Source: JAYODZ01 sp965662735 (GTDB lineage: Bacteria; Pseudomonadota; Alphaproteobacteria; RS24). From it: a stretch of DNA of 64,000 nucleotides. Position 1 is the stretch's first letter; each line of letters begins with the position of its first letter. Where the stretch lies: NCBI GenBank assembly GCA_965662735.1, contig CBFIIU010000002.1, forward strand, positions 124,001-188,000, written 5' to 3'. The translations under genes were made by a program, and so were the position numbers. Positions 18,678 to 26,906 of this stretch are shown in pieces. The notes beneath the pieces are model-generated. The model saw only the letters and a list, made by a program, of their open reading frames with translations. It had not been told where the DNA came from and searched no databases.

Positions 18678-18692
18678 TGCTCAAATTGAGCA
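18678..18692. promoter_or_regulatory. Palindromic operator in the nadA leader (candidate NadQ site)
   Basis: TGCTCAAATTGAGCA is a perfect inverted repeat: 7-base arms TGCTCAA/TTGAGCA around a single A. It lies 34 bases before the nadA start and just downstream of the predicted -10 box, so a bound protein would block transcription. The nadQ-like regulator gene is next door. That NadQ binds here is inference; the palindrome is seen directly. Confidence 0.65.
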
Positions 18693-18705
18693 TAAATCTA
18701 CCTAT

Positions 18706-18735
18706 AATATATGGTGTCTCTTGTTCAAAAAGCAA
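18706..18735 (-). promoter_or_regulatory. Predicted sigma-70-type promoter of nadABC
   Basis: Reading the minus strand: TTGCTT (18735-18730), an 18-base spacer, then TATATT (18711-18706). Transcription would begin near 18699, placing the palindrome at about +7 to +22. The boxes are only moderately close to consensus. Confidence 0.45.
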
Positions 18736-18822
18736 GTCAGAAAGGTGGTGAAAAGGGCGGCACGAACGGGCATCGCCCAGAGTTTCGGTAACGCGCCTGT
18801 CGCCTTGTGGGTCGTTAACGAC

Positions 18823-19770
18823 TTAGGATCTTCTGCCCCGTGAAATGCGTAAGCCCGCATGGGGACGCTCGCGCGCAACGCCATAGCGAAACCGGAAGAG
18901 TTCTGCGGGTCGGCCACGCGCCCGGGCGATTTGACCGGTGCTTTCGATTAATTCAGATCTGTCGACCAGCCGCCGGAAATTTTGTTTATGGAGCCGGGCG
19001 CCCAATATCGCCTCTGTGGTTTGTTGTAATTGCCCGAGGGTAAACAAATCCTCCATCAGGTCAAAAATGACAGGGCGATATTTCATTTTACCGCGCAGGC
19101 GCCCTAAAGCGGTCGCCAAAATTCGCCGGTGATCCAGTTGCAGCGCTTGCCCGCTGACACTTCGCGGCAAAATATAGTCATCACTGACACGACCATCTTG
19201 ATAGGCCTCGGGCACCAAACCGGCCTCATAGAGCAGTTCATATCGTTCCAAGACCAGTTCTTCGTCCCAAGGCGTGTCCATCCCAAACGCGCGCCGCGTG
19301 GCTTCGGTTTTTGTCGCTGGCGCGGCGCGCGCCAACCACGCTTCGAGCGCTGGCAAGAGAGCCTGATCAATCAGATCGGGGCGTCCTTCCCGCCAATCTT
19401 CCCATGGAAAAAAGTGATAAAGTGACTTCCAATCGGAGCTGGCGTCTATCCCTTGCATTCGCGTTAGGGCGAGATAACCGACCGAGACGACATGTTCCTC
19501 ATCCGCAGCCACGGCGTGGCGTCCTCGGTCGCCAAATGTATAGAGCTGCTCGACATGGCCGAGCGTCACCCCCACCTGTGCAGCGACCCATTGGCGCAAG
19601 CCCGCTTCCATTGTCCGGTGCTCGAGCGGGAAAAACGGTCCAAAAGGAAGGCGTGGCGGAAGACCATCTTCGCCTTGAACCAAGCGGCACAGGGGCTCTT
19701 GAGCCATCATGCTGACGATCGCTACGCTTAGGTCAATAAGAACCGCCCCGCGTAGTTCTGTCTGGGTCAT
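18823..19770 (-). CDS. nadQ: NadQ-like NUDIX-fold transcriptional regulator of NAD synthesis
   Basis: A 315-residue protein in the NrtR/NadQ (COG4111-like) group: an N-terminal NUDIX-like ligand domain (VLIDLSVAIVSM, LPFGPFFPLEHRTMEAGLR, VEQLYTFGDRGR) with a degenerate NUDIX box, so probably not catalytic, plus a C-terminal winged helix of about residues 233-300 (FDLMEDLFTLGQLQQ, LHKQNFRRLVDRS, GRPAELFRF). NrtR proteins repress NAD genes and sense ADP-ribose-type metabolites. I recall the longer alphaproteobacterial form, called NadQ, beside nadABC, as here. It lies just upstream of nadA and downstream of a KAS III-like gene in the same direction. The ligand is unknown; the NadQ/NrtR choice is by length and context. 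Confidence 0.78.
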   Translation of the reverse strand: MTQTELRGAVLIDLSVAIVSMMAQEPLCRLVQGEDGLPPRLPFGPFFPLEHRTMEAGLRQWVAAQVGVTLGHVEQLYTFGDRGRHAVAADEEHVVSVGYLALTRMQGIDASSDWKSLYHFFPWEDWREGRPDLIDQALLPALEAWLARAAPATKTEATRRAFGMDTPWDEELVLERYELLYEAGLVPEAYQDGRVSDDYILPRSVSGQALQLDHRRILATALGRLRGKMKYRPVIFDLMEDLFTLGQLQQTTEAILGARLHKQNFRRLVDRSELIESTGQIARARGRPAELFRFRYGVARERPHAGLRISRGRRS

Positions 19771-19785
19771 GCCAAACAGGTCGTC

Positions 19786-20910
19786 CTAAGCGCCATGCTT
19801 GCGGATAATAATCGATCCGGCCGAATAGCCGGCGCCGAAACTGCAAATCACACCGAGATCGCCGCCGACCAGATCGTCGCGATTTTTGTGAAAAGCGATC
19901 ATCGACCCCGCAGAGCTCGTATTGGCATATTGATCGAGAACGATCGGGTTTTCTTCAACCGTAGGCTCTCGTCCCAGAACTTTCTTGGCGATCAGATCGT
20001 TCATGTTCTTATTGGCTTGATGCAACCAAAAACGCTTAATGTGATCAACGGGTAGATTATTTTCGTTCAGATGATCAACAATCATCTCGGCCACCATGGG
20101 CACGACTTCGCGAAAAACTTTGCGGCCCTCTTGAACAAATAATTTGTCCGAAGCTTCAGCGCTTTCTGGAGCAGTGCGGTTTAAGAACCCAAAATTATTG
20201 CGAATATTGTTTGAAAACTGAGTTTTTAAGCGCGTGCCAATAATATTAAAGCGATCAGGCGACTGCGCAACCTCATCGGCTTCTATGATGACGGCAGTGC
20301 ATACATCGCCGAAAATGAAATGACTATCGCGATCTCTGAAGTTTAAGTGGCCGGTACAGATTTCAGGATTGACCATCAAGACGCGTCGCGCGCTCCCCGA
20401 GCGGATCATGTCATGGGCTGTTTGAATGCCAAATGTGGCCGATGAGCAGGCGACATTCATATCAAAGCCAAAGCCATTAATGCCTAAGAGCGCCTGCACT
20501 TCAACGGCAATGGCGGGATAAGCGCGCTGCAGATTGGAGCATGCAACCAACACCGCATCAATGTCATTGGCGTCAAGCCCGGCCCGGGATAGGGCCTCTT
20601 GCGCCGCAGTCACGGCCATTTCGGCTAAAATGCTGGGCGCTTCATTGGGGCGCTCATCGAGGCGCGGGCACATTATCTTGGGGTCAATAATGCCCGACTT
20701 ATTCATGACATAGCGGCTCTTAATGCCAGACGCTTTTTCGATAAACTCGCTGGAGGAGTGACTGAGGGCTTCGACCGTGCCATTGGCAATGCCATCGGCA
20801 TTTTCATGGTTAAATAAGTCAACATATTGGTTAAAAGCTGTCACCAATTCATCATTGCTCACAGACTGGGGCGGCGTGAACAAACCTGTTCCTGTTATAG
20901 CGATACCCAA
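19786..20910 (-). CDS. Beta-ketoacyl-ACP synthase III-like (FabH-family) enzyme
   Basis: Thiolase-fold condensing enzyme. The triad is visible: Cys in NVACSSATFG, His in FWLHQANKNMND, Asn in YANTSSAGS. It closely resembles the ~370-residue Pseudomonas beta-ketodecanoyl-ACP synthase type (SSSEFIEKASGIKSRYV, LQRAYPAIAVEVQ) rather than the ~320-residue housekeeping FabH, so a medium-chain acyl primer is plausible but not shown. Start choice: a GTG at 20925 is open, but GGAGGG at 20922-20917 lies 6 bases before TTG 20910, giving MGIAITGTGLF as in relatives, so I prefer TTG 20910. The gene is 15 bases upstream of the nadQ-like regulator and may be co-transcribed with it. Confidence 0.88.
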   Translation of the reverse strand: MGIAITGTGLFTPPQSVSNDELVTAFNQYVDLFNHENADGIANGTVEALSHSSSEFIEKASGIKSRYVMNKSGIIDPKIMCPRLDERPNEAPSILAEMAVTAAQEALSRAGLDANDIDAVLVACSNLQRAYPAIAVEVQALLGINGFGFDMNVACSSATFGIQTAHDMIRSGSARRVLMVNPEICTGHLNFRDRDSHFIFGDVCTAVIIEADEVAQSPDRFNIIGTRLKTQFSNNIRNNFGFLNRTAPESAEASDKLFVQEGRKVFREVVPMVAEMIVDHLNENNLPVDHIKRFWLHQANKNMNDLIAKKVLGREPTVEENPIVLDQYANTSSAGSMIAFHKNRDDLVGGDLGVICSFGAGYSAGSIIIRKHGA

Positions 20911-21021
20911 GACATGACCCTCCACTTGAAATTTGAGCTAACTTACTAACTGTTCTGTCATTTGGCCACTAAGTTTTGCATGAAGTTTGATCACGGCTTG
21001 GACATCAGCCCCAGCTTGCGA

Positions 21022-21930
21022 TCAAATCGATGCGGTCGATGGGTCATCGCGCTCGACTAATCCGGGTCGAATATTCACAGGCGTCCCATTGTCCAAGCAA
21101 AGAGAAGTGTGATCGGCGTCTAGACGCAAAAGAACAAGCGAAAGCGGCCCATATGTAACCACGACGTCGCCCACCCGTCTGCCGGATAGGTCCTTGACGG
21201 GCGCTCGCTCAAACGGGGCGGGTCGCGCGCTTTCCTCGATCTCGGCTGGAAATATTGCCTTGCGGCGACTGCCGCGGCGATAGCTGCGCGAGGTTACTTC
21301 TTGGCCAATGAAACAGCCTTTGTGNNNNNNNNNNGGAAATATTGCCTTGCGGCGACTGCCGCGGCGATAGCTGCGCGAGGTTACTTCTTGGCCAATGAAA
21401 CAGCCTTTGTGGAAATCAATGGCTCCGGTCCGGTCGAGGGCAAATTCGAGCGGAAATTCGGCGCCCGGCGGCATTTCACTCGGCCCTTCGGCGATGCCAA
21501 GGGATAAACGATGGCGATGCCATTGGGCCAATGGAGCGGTCTCGTCGGCTCCCTCAGGCGGAACCAGACTTCGAAAGCCTAGCCTGACATGGCGCGGATC
21601 GGCGGGGCCAATGGGGCGCTCCAAGCTTGCCCAGGGATGGCCGGGACGCCGAGCGATCTCTACCCGGCTGCGCAGTCGATAGAGGGTCAGCTTTTGCGCT
21701 AGATCATCGCCGCGCGCCGCCGCACAATCGAGGATGATTTCGTCACCAACGTGCCAGATGAGAAAGTCATCGAGCAGCTTGCCTTGTGGCGTTAATAAGG
21801 CCCCGGCGCTGATGCTCTGTATGTGTTCCGAACTGCAATTTTGGGTCACAAGATTATTCAAATAATCATAGCGATCAGGGCCCGAAATGGCGAGCAAACA
21901 ACGATCGGTGAGTTCATATAAATCGGTCAT
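21022..21930 (-). CDS. ygfZ: Folate-binding YgfZ/GcvT-like protein (contains an assembly duplication)
   Basis: Tetrahydrofolate-dependent protein that helps maintain Fe-S enzymes. The family signature KGCFIGQEVTSR is present, preceded by a GcvT-like domain (YDYLNNLVTQNC, GKLLDDFLIW). As given, the signature segment occurs twice, separated by ten Ns. Both copies are identical and come from a 77-base duplication at a contig join. Removing one copy plus the Ns (87 bases, 29 codons) gives a normal 273-residue protein. It is divergent from the dihydroorotase-like gene. Confidence 0.88.
   Translation of the reverse strand: MTDLYELTDRCLLAISGPDRYDYLNNLVTQNCSSEHIQSISAGALLTPQGKLLDDFLIWHVGDEIILDCAAARGDDLAQKLTLYRLRSRVEIARRPGHPWASLERPIGPADPRHVRLGFRSLVPPEGADETAPLAQWHRHRLSLGIAEGPSEMPPGAEFPLEFALDRTGAIDFHKGCFIGQEVTSRSYRRGSRRKAIFXXXXHKGCFIGQEVTSRSYRRGSRRKAIFPAEIEESARPAPFERAPVKDLSGRRVGDVVVTYGPLSLVLLRLDADHTSLCLDNGTPVNIRPGLVERDDPSTASI
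21248..21411. other. Contig join: identical 77-base ends around 10 Ns
   Basis: Bases 21248-21324 and 21335-21411 are identical and flank the 10-N run 21325-21334. Both copies fall inside the ygfZ signature region, where no homologue would carry two. This is what an unmerged overlap between two contigs looks like, and 77 is a common assembly k-mer length. Confidence 0.9.
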
Positions 21931-22013
21931 GGTGATCTGCGATAATGTGTCATAGTTCCGCTAAGGTCACAATAGATTGACGACTTTCACGTGAAGCTAT
22001 GGTAGAAAAAACC

Positions 22014-23342
22014 ATGTCACAATTTGATATGATCATCAAAGGGGGCACGCTCGTCTCCCCCGAAACGCAAGGGCCCGCAGATATTGGTATTCGGGCTGGA
22101 CGCTTTGCTGAAATCGGCGATCTTGCGACGGCGCATGCCGATGAGGTGATTGATGCAACGGGATTGCATGTTTTGCCCGGTGTCATTGATACACAAGTCC
22201 ATTTTCGCGAACCCGGCCTTGAGCATAAGGAAGATCTCGAAACCGGCAGCCGCGCCGCCGTATTGGGTGGCATTGTCGGCGTGTTTGAAATGCCAAACAC
22301 CAAACCCGCAACAACCACCCCCGATGCAATGGCGGATAAGCTATCGCGCGCCCATCATCGAATGCATTGTGATTTCGCGTTTTATGCGGGTGGGGCGCAT
22401 GATAATGTCGCTCTTATTCCGGAGCTCGAACGCATGACCGGCGTGGTCGGGATCAAAGTTTTTATGGGCTCGTCCACCGGCTCGCTTTTGGTTCCGGATG
22501 ATCCGGGGGTTGAAGCTATTTTACGGGCGATCACCAGACGAGCCGCTTTTCATTGTGAAGATGAATATCGTCTGCGAGAGCGGCGTGAATATGCAGAGAC
22601 GGGAAAAGTCGAAACCCACCCCGTTTGGCGCGACGCTGAAAGTGCCTTTAATTGCACGCGTCGCCTTTTGCAAATTGCGCGTTCGGTGGGTAAGTCGATC
22701 CATGTGCTGCATGTGACCACAGAAGAGGAAATGCAATTACTTGCCGCCAATCGCGATATTGCGTCGGTTGAAGTAACACCGCAGCATCTCACCTTGCACG
22801 CGCCGGATTGCTATGAGCGCTTGGGAACCTTTGCCCAAATGAACCCTCCCATTCGTGAGGCGCATCATCGCGCCGGCTTATGGAAAGCCCTGCAAGCGGG
22901 CATTGTGGATGTCATCGGATCAGATCACGCGCCGCACACGCGCGAGGAAAAAGAAAAAACCTATCCGAATAGCCCCGCCGGCATGCCGGGCGTGCAAACA
23001 CTTTTGCCGCTCATGTTAAATCATGTTCATCATAATCGATTGAAACTGACGGATCTCGTTCGCCTGACCAGCGCCAATCCGGCGCGCTTGTTTAAGCTTG
23101 TTGATCGCGGCCATGTTGCCGTGGGGCAGCATGCGGATTTGACATTGGTAGACCTTAAACGCCAGGTGACGATTTCCGAAAAATGGCTGGCCAGCCGCTG
23201 CGGGTGGTCGCCTTTCACGGGCGATCAAGTTACGGGCTGGCCCATTGCAACGATTGTCCGCGGCACATGTGTGATGCGTGACGATGAAATTGTTAACCCG
23301 TCCCGTGGTGAGGCGTTTCATTTTGACACGGGCCGTCCGTAA
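22014..23342 (+). CDS. pyrC: Dihydroorotase-like amidohydrolase with an altered HxH motif
   Basis: Cyclic amidohydrolase; dihydroorotase closes carbamoyl-aspartate to dihydroorotate in pyrimidine synthesis. Metal-site residues: the carboxylated Lys in GIKVFMGSS, His in AFHCEDEY and VLHVTTEE, Asp in IGSDHAPHT. The first metal-binding motif, normally DxHxH, reads DTQVHFREPG, so the first His is Gln. I recall the same variant in many alphaproteobacterial annotated dihydroorotases, so it may be a genuine clade with altered metal binding or a paralogue. 442 residues from ATG 22014 (MSQFDMII); ATG 21999 is an alternative. Whether this is the sole pyrC cannot be judged here. Confidence 0.8.
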   Translation: MSQFDMIIKGGTLVSPETQGPADIGIRAGRFAEIGDLATAHADEVIDATGLHVLPGVIDTQVHFREPGLEHKEDLETGSRAAVLGGIVGVFEMPNTKPATTTPDAMADKLSRAHHRMHCDFAFYAGGAHDNVALIPELERMTGVVGIKVFMGSSTGSLLVPDDPGVEAILRAITRRAAFHCEDEYRLRERREYAETGKVETHPVWRDAESAFNCTRRLLQIARSVGKSIHVLHVTTEEEMQLLAANRDIASVEVTPQHLTLHAPDCYERLGTFAQMNPPIREAHHRAGLWKALQAGIVDVIGSDHAPHTREEKEKTYPNSPAGMPGVQTLLPLMLNHVHHNRLKLTDLVRLTSANPARLFKLVDRGHVAVGQHADLTLVDLKRQVTISEKWLASRCGWSPFTGDQVTGWPIATIVRGTCVMRDDEIVNPSRGEAFHFDTGRP

Positions 23343-23388
23343 ACTCGGCGGCACCCTTAATTTATCTCAAAAGAAAAAGGAAAGATCG

Positions 23389-24384
23389 ATGGCGGATACC
23401 TTTCGTGCAGCATTTTTAGAAAAGACAGAAACCGGACAGAACTTAAGTTTTGTCTCGTTGACCGAGGCTGATCTCATGCCCGGCGATGTGACCGTTGCGG
23501 TATCGCATTCGACGGTAAATTATAAAGATGGTCTCGTGCTTACGGGGGCAGCGCCGGTTGTGCGGCAATGGCCGATGATCCCAGGGATTGATCTTGTGGG
23601 TGTGGTCGAGAGCTCACACAGTGACCGCTTCAAAGCTGGCGATGCCGTTGTGCTGAATGGCTATGGTTTAAGCGAGGCGCATTATGGCGGATACGCCCAA
23701 AAAGCGCGGGTCAAGAGCGAGTGGTTGGTGCCCTTGCCTAAGGCCATTAGTCCTGTGCGGGCCATGGCGATCGGGACGGCTGGATATACGGCCATGCTGT
23801 GTGTCATGGCGGTTGAGGCAGGGGTGGCGCCATCAGCTGGCGAAATTCTGGTCACGGGCGCTGCCGGCGGCGTGGGCAGTGTGGCCATCGCTTTACTGTC
23901 GCGCCTTGGCTATTCTGTGGTCGCCTCGTCCGGTCGCGCCACGCAAGAAGCCGATTATTTGAAGGCCTTGGGTGCGCAACGCGTGATCGACCGCGCCGAG
24001 TTGAGCGAACCGTCTAAACGTCCTTTGGATGCCGAAAAATGGGCCGGTGTTGTGGATGCGGTCGGCAGTCATACGCTGGCCAATGCAATATCTCAAACTC
24101 AGTATGGTGGGGTGGTTGCCGCTTGTGGTTTGGCGCAAGGAGCAGATTTGCCGGCAACCGTTATGCCATTTATTTTGCGCGGGGTTACGCTGCGCGGCAT
24201 TGACAGTGTCATGGCACCCATGGCGCTAAGGGAGACAGCGTGGAGCCGTCTCGCGCAAGATCTTGATTTAGCTTTGCTCGATCAGATGACCGAAGTGAAA
24301 GGGCTCGATGATTTACCGACCCTCGGCGCTGCGATCCTTGCGGGCCAGACACGGGGCAGAATTGTGATCGATGTGAATGCCTAA
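23389..24384 (+). CDS. AcuI-like acrylyl-CoA reductase / MDR oxidoreductase
   Basis: Medium-chain dehydrogenase/reductase of the YhdH/AcuI type. Signs: STVNYKDGLVLTG near residue 44, MIPGIDLVGVVESS, YGLSEAHYGGYAQKAR, and the NADPH-binding VTGAAGGVGSVAIALL. AcuI reduces acryloyl-CoA with NADPH, for example in DMSP or 3-hydroxypropionate metabolism; the substrate here is inferred. It has no structural zinc lobe. I chose ATG 23389 (MADTFRAAF), preceded by AAAGGAAAG; the open frame further upstream overlaps the dihydroorotase-like end and is unlikely. A strong terminator follows. Confidence 0.88.
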   Translation: MADTFRAAFLEKTETGQNLSFVSLTEADLMPGDVTVAVSHSTVNYKDGLVLTGAAPVVRQWPMIPGIDLVGVVESSHSDRFKAGDAVVLNGYGLSEAHYGGYAQKARVKSEWLVPLPKAISPVRAMAIGTAGYTAMLCVMAVEAGVAPSAGEILVTGAAGGVGSVAIALLSRLGYSVVASSGRATQEADYLKALGAQRVIDRAELSEPSKRPLDAEKWAGVVDAVGSHTLANAISQTQYGGVVAACGLAQGADLPATVMPFILRGVTLRGIDSVMAPMALRETAWSRLAQDLDLALLDQMTEVKGLDDLPTLGAAILAGQTRGRIVIDVNA

Positions 24385-24412
24385 GTCGACGATTGGGCTA
24401 CGGCAGATCGAG

Positions 24413-24443
24413 AAAGAGCCATGCTTCTTGCATGGCTCTTTTT
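24413..24443 (+). terminator. Rho-independent terminator after the AcuI-like gene
   Basis: A perfect 12-base stem, AAAGAGCCATGC/GCATGGCTCTTT, around a TTCTT loop and followed by T residues. It sits 28 bases after the stop, between convergent genes, and the stem could also serve the minus-strand SDR gene. Confidence 0.92.
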
Positions 24444-24532
24444 GCATAACTCTTTTCGAGTGACTCTTTGTATATTCGGTTCTGATTGTCCCAACTTAAT
24501 CCTATGACCCCTTTGGGGTACGATTAGGATTT

Positions 24533-25315
24533 CTAGAAAATGGCGTAACCGCCATCAATCACGAATGTGTCTCCACTATGAAAAGCGGATGCGTCGCTCG
24601 CCAGATAGACGGCAACCCCACCGAAATCCTCAATCTCACCCCAGCGTCGCGCCGGCACTCGACTGATTACCTTGTCGGTAAACACCTGATTATCTTGCGC
24701 GCCTTGCGTCATGTCGGTCGAAATCCAGCCCGGTAGAATTGAATTGCCGCGAATTTTATAACGTCCATATTCAACCGCAATTCCGCGCATGATTGCGGTG
24801 AGCCCGGCTTTGCTGGCAGAATAATGTTGATTGCGGGCCGCCCCTTCAATCGCCGCCAAACTGGCAACTCCCACCAAGGAACCGCCTGGATCTCCTGCTT
24901 TGGCGCGGTCAACCATGTGCTTGCCCGCAGCGCGTAATGTGAAAAAGGCGCCATCAAGGTTAACCGCTAAAATGGCGCGGTAATCTTCGGTGGACATGTC
25001 TTCAAATGGGCCTGATGCCCGCCCGATACCGGAATTAGCGAACACGCTATCCACCCGGCCAAACTGCGAAACAACATCAGCCATGGCGGCATCCACAGCC
25101 TTTTCGTCTGATACATCGACCCGCCAAGCCTTAGCGTCGCGCGCGCCATCGGCTTTCAGGCGATCAATCGCGGCGGCATTTTTTGCTTCATTGGTGCCCC
25201 AAATTGCGAGCGTGGCGCCGGCCTGCGCTAAGGCACTTGCCATGCCCATGCCAATGCCGCCATTGCCGCCCGTAACCAGAACAACTTTTTCACTGAGATC
25301 AAACGGTTTGTACAT
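24533..25315 (-). CDS. Short-chain dehydrogenase/reductase
   Basis: Classical SDR oxidoreductase of 260 residues. It has the cofactor motif VTGGNGGIGMGMA near residue 13, an NSG motif (VFANSGIGRASGP), catalytic Ser in GVASLAAIEG, YxxxK in YSASKAG, and the C-terminal PGWISTDMTQG. The Gly-Thr-Asn after the second strand (IWGTNEAKN) gives no clear NAD/NADP preference. The substrate is unknown. ATG 25315 is chosen because GGAGGAAG lies just before it; the frame open to 25417 overlaps the divergent DUF192 gene. Confidence 0.9.
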   Translation of the reverse strand: MYKPFDLSEKVVLVTGGNGGIGMGMASALAQAGATLAIWGTNEAKNAAAIDRLKADGARDAKAWRVDVSDEKAVDAAMADVVSQFGRVDSVFANSGIGRASGPFEDMSTEDYRAILAVNLDGAFFTLRAAGKHMVDRAKAGDPGGSLVGVASLAAIEGAARNQHYSASKAGLTAIMRGIAVEYGRYKIRGNSILPGWISTDMTQGAQDNQVFTDKVISRVPARRWGEIEDFGGVAVYLASDASAFHSGDTFVIDGGYAIF

Positions 25316-25410
25316 CACTTCCTCCATTTTAGGGGCAAAGCCTATCGGTCTCGGCGCCCTCTGCCAAGCAGCTTTTTGACCTGATGCGCGATTAATGGCA
25401 ACGTGCACGC

Positions 25411-25896
25411 ATGACAAATGCGCCTTTCCGATGGACCCTGACGTGGATTAAAACATGTCGCATCCTCTGCCTTGCCTTAGTGATGGCCTCGGGGGCAATG
25501 GGGCTGTCGCGGGCGGCCGAAATAGAAATGATGACGCGCTCGGGGGCCATTCACCGGTTTTCGGCTGAGATTATGCGCACGCCTGAAGAGACGGCTCGCG
25601 GTTTGATGTTTCGCACGGAACTTGATCAAGATGCAGCGATGGTCTTTGTTTTTGAACCGCCCCAACCTGTTCAGTTTTGGATGCGCAACACGCTTATTCC
25701 TTTGGACATGATTTTTATCGATGCAGAGGGCGTGATCCAAAAAATTGTGACCCGCCTCGACACGCAATCTGATCAGGTGACACAGGTCAAGCGGGCGATC
25801 GCTTGGGTGGTTGAAATCAATGCCGGTGAAGCTGAGCGTCGTTTTATCGAGGCGGGTGATCGCTTCCAGATCGTCGCGCCATCCTCGGGTCAGTGA
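25411..25896 (+). CDS. Exported DUF192 family protein
   Basis: A 161-residue protein with a signal peptide (about residues 1-36, ending SRAAE) and a DUF192 domain: TPEETARGLMFRTELDQDAAMVF, FWMRNTLIPLDMIFID, and a C-terminal INAGEAERRFIEAGD. DUF192 is a small beta fold found across bacteria and archaea with no firmly assigned activity. It is divergent from the SDR. No function is claimed. Confidence 0.88.
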   Translation: MTNAPFRWTLTWIKTCRILCLALVMASGAMGLSRAAEIEMMTRSGAIHRFSAEIMRTPEETARGLMFRTELDQDAAMVFVFEPPQPVQFWMRNTLIPLDMIFIDAEGVIQKIVTRLDTQSDQVTQVKRAIAWVVEINAGEAERRFIEAGDRFQIVAPSSGQ

Positions 25897-25964
25897 CGTA
25901 TAGATGTGATCGATAGAAATGATCTGTGAAAGATCCATAGTGCGCCGGTTAAGGGAGTTTAAAA

Positions 25965-26837
25965 ATGTCATTTGCCATTGAAGCCGCTATCATCCTCGTC
26001 GATCAGTTTGATAAGGCTGTTGCGGATTATCAGACCCTGCTTGCTTCTGCTCCCATTATCTCTGATCCCAGTATCTCTGATCCCAGCATCCAAGCTCCGA
26101 GCGATTATGAGCCGCGCTCCGACCCTCGCTCCGACCCTCGCTCCGACCCTCGCTCCGATCCTCGCTCCGATCCTCGCCTGGGCCCATCGGAGATACGATG
26201 CGCAAAATTTGCGCTGAATAATATGTGGATTGACGTCATTGATATGAATTCTGTGCCCAAGGATTGGCAAGAGCGCTATGCCGACCAAATTCGACCCGGC
26301 CTGTTCGCGCTGGCCTTCGTTCCAAGTCCGCGCGCGCCTAACGAGGCGATGAGCAGTTCCGACGCCGAAATTGCAGGCCCGTCGGCCGAGAAGTGGCGTC
26401 CGTCGCCATCCATTCCTATTTTGACCCGTTCGGCGCCCGCGCCGGCGCCTATTAAAACAGCGTTGGCCGTCGATCACGTGGTGGTGCGAACCGCGGATGC
26501 TGATCGAACGGACGCAGTGTTTGGAAACGATTTGGGATTGCGCTTGGCGTTGCGTCAAAATGTTGAGCAATGGGGCGGCGAAATGTTATTTTTCCGAACC
26601 CAACATATGAGTATCGAAGTCGTCGCCAATCCGAGCCATGATCCGATGGATAGCTTATGGGGGATTGCCTATCGGTGTCAGGATCTGGATGCAGAAATTG
26701 CCCGATTGCGGTCGGCGGGAGTTACGGTCAGCGATCGTCGTGTGGGGCGCAAGCCAGGAACCAGTGTGGCAACCGTTAAGTCCCATACCCTTGATATTCC
26801 GACCTTGCTCATCGCCCATGATGGTTCGCAGGCATAG
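25965..26837 (+). CDS. VOC (glyoxalase-like) protein with a repeat-built insertion
   Basis: A 290-residue protein with two vicinal-oxygen-chelate-like halves. The second (from about residue 168) begins AVDHVVVRTADADR and includes GGEMLFFRTQHMSIEVV. The first half is split: its first strand and helix (residues 1-28) are followed by residues 31-72 made of tandem repeats (ISDPS twice, RSDP five times), then CAKFALNNMWIDVID. VOC proteins include dioxygenases, isomerases and lactoylglutathione lyases; no substrate can be assigned. GGGAG lies before the ATG. Confidence 0.75.
   Translation: MSFAIEAAIILVDQFDKAVADYQTLLASAPIISDPSISDPSIQAPSDYEPRSDPRSDPRSDPRSDPRSDPRLGPSEIRCAKFALNNMWIDVIDMNSVPKDWQERYADQIRPGLFALAFVPSPRAPNEAMSSSDAEIAGPSAEKWRPSPSIPILTRSAPAPAPIKTALAVDHVVVRTADADRTDAVFGNDLGLRLALRQNVEQWGGEMLFFRTQHMSIEVVANPSHDPMDSLWGIAYRCQDLDAEIARLRSAGVTVSDRRVGRKPGTSVATVKSHTLDIPTLLIAHDGSQA
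26115..26174 (+). repeat. 5 x 12-base in-frame tandem repeat in the VOC gene
   Basis: Five copies of CGCTCCGAYCCT: three with GACCCT, then two with GATCCT, encoding Arg-Ser-Asp-Pro five times. Just upstream (about 26058-26087) a 15-base unit, TATCTCTGATCCCAG, occurs twice. The step from GAC to GAT suggests successive duplication. Confidence 0.95.
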
Positions 26838-26906
26838 AAATAAAGGATCCCGTCTTCACTTCTGAGCGACGTCATTGGGAAGAGAGAAGGGTCGGGAGAA
26901 ATCGAT

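Noticed and set aside
25968..26570. 200-codon minus-strand frame opposite the VOC gene, with RIGARIGARVGAR repeats
   Set aside because: The repeat pattern is just the reverse reading of the 12-base tandem repeat; the plus-strand frame has a ribosome binding site and VOC motifs.
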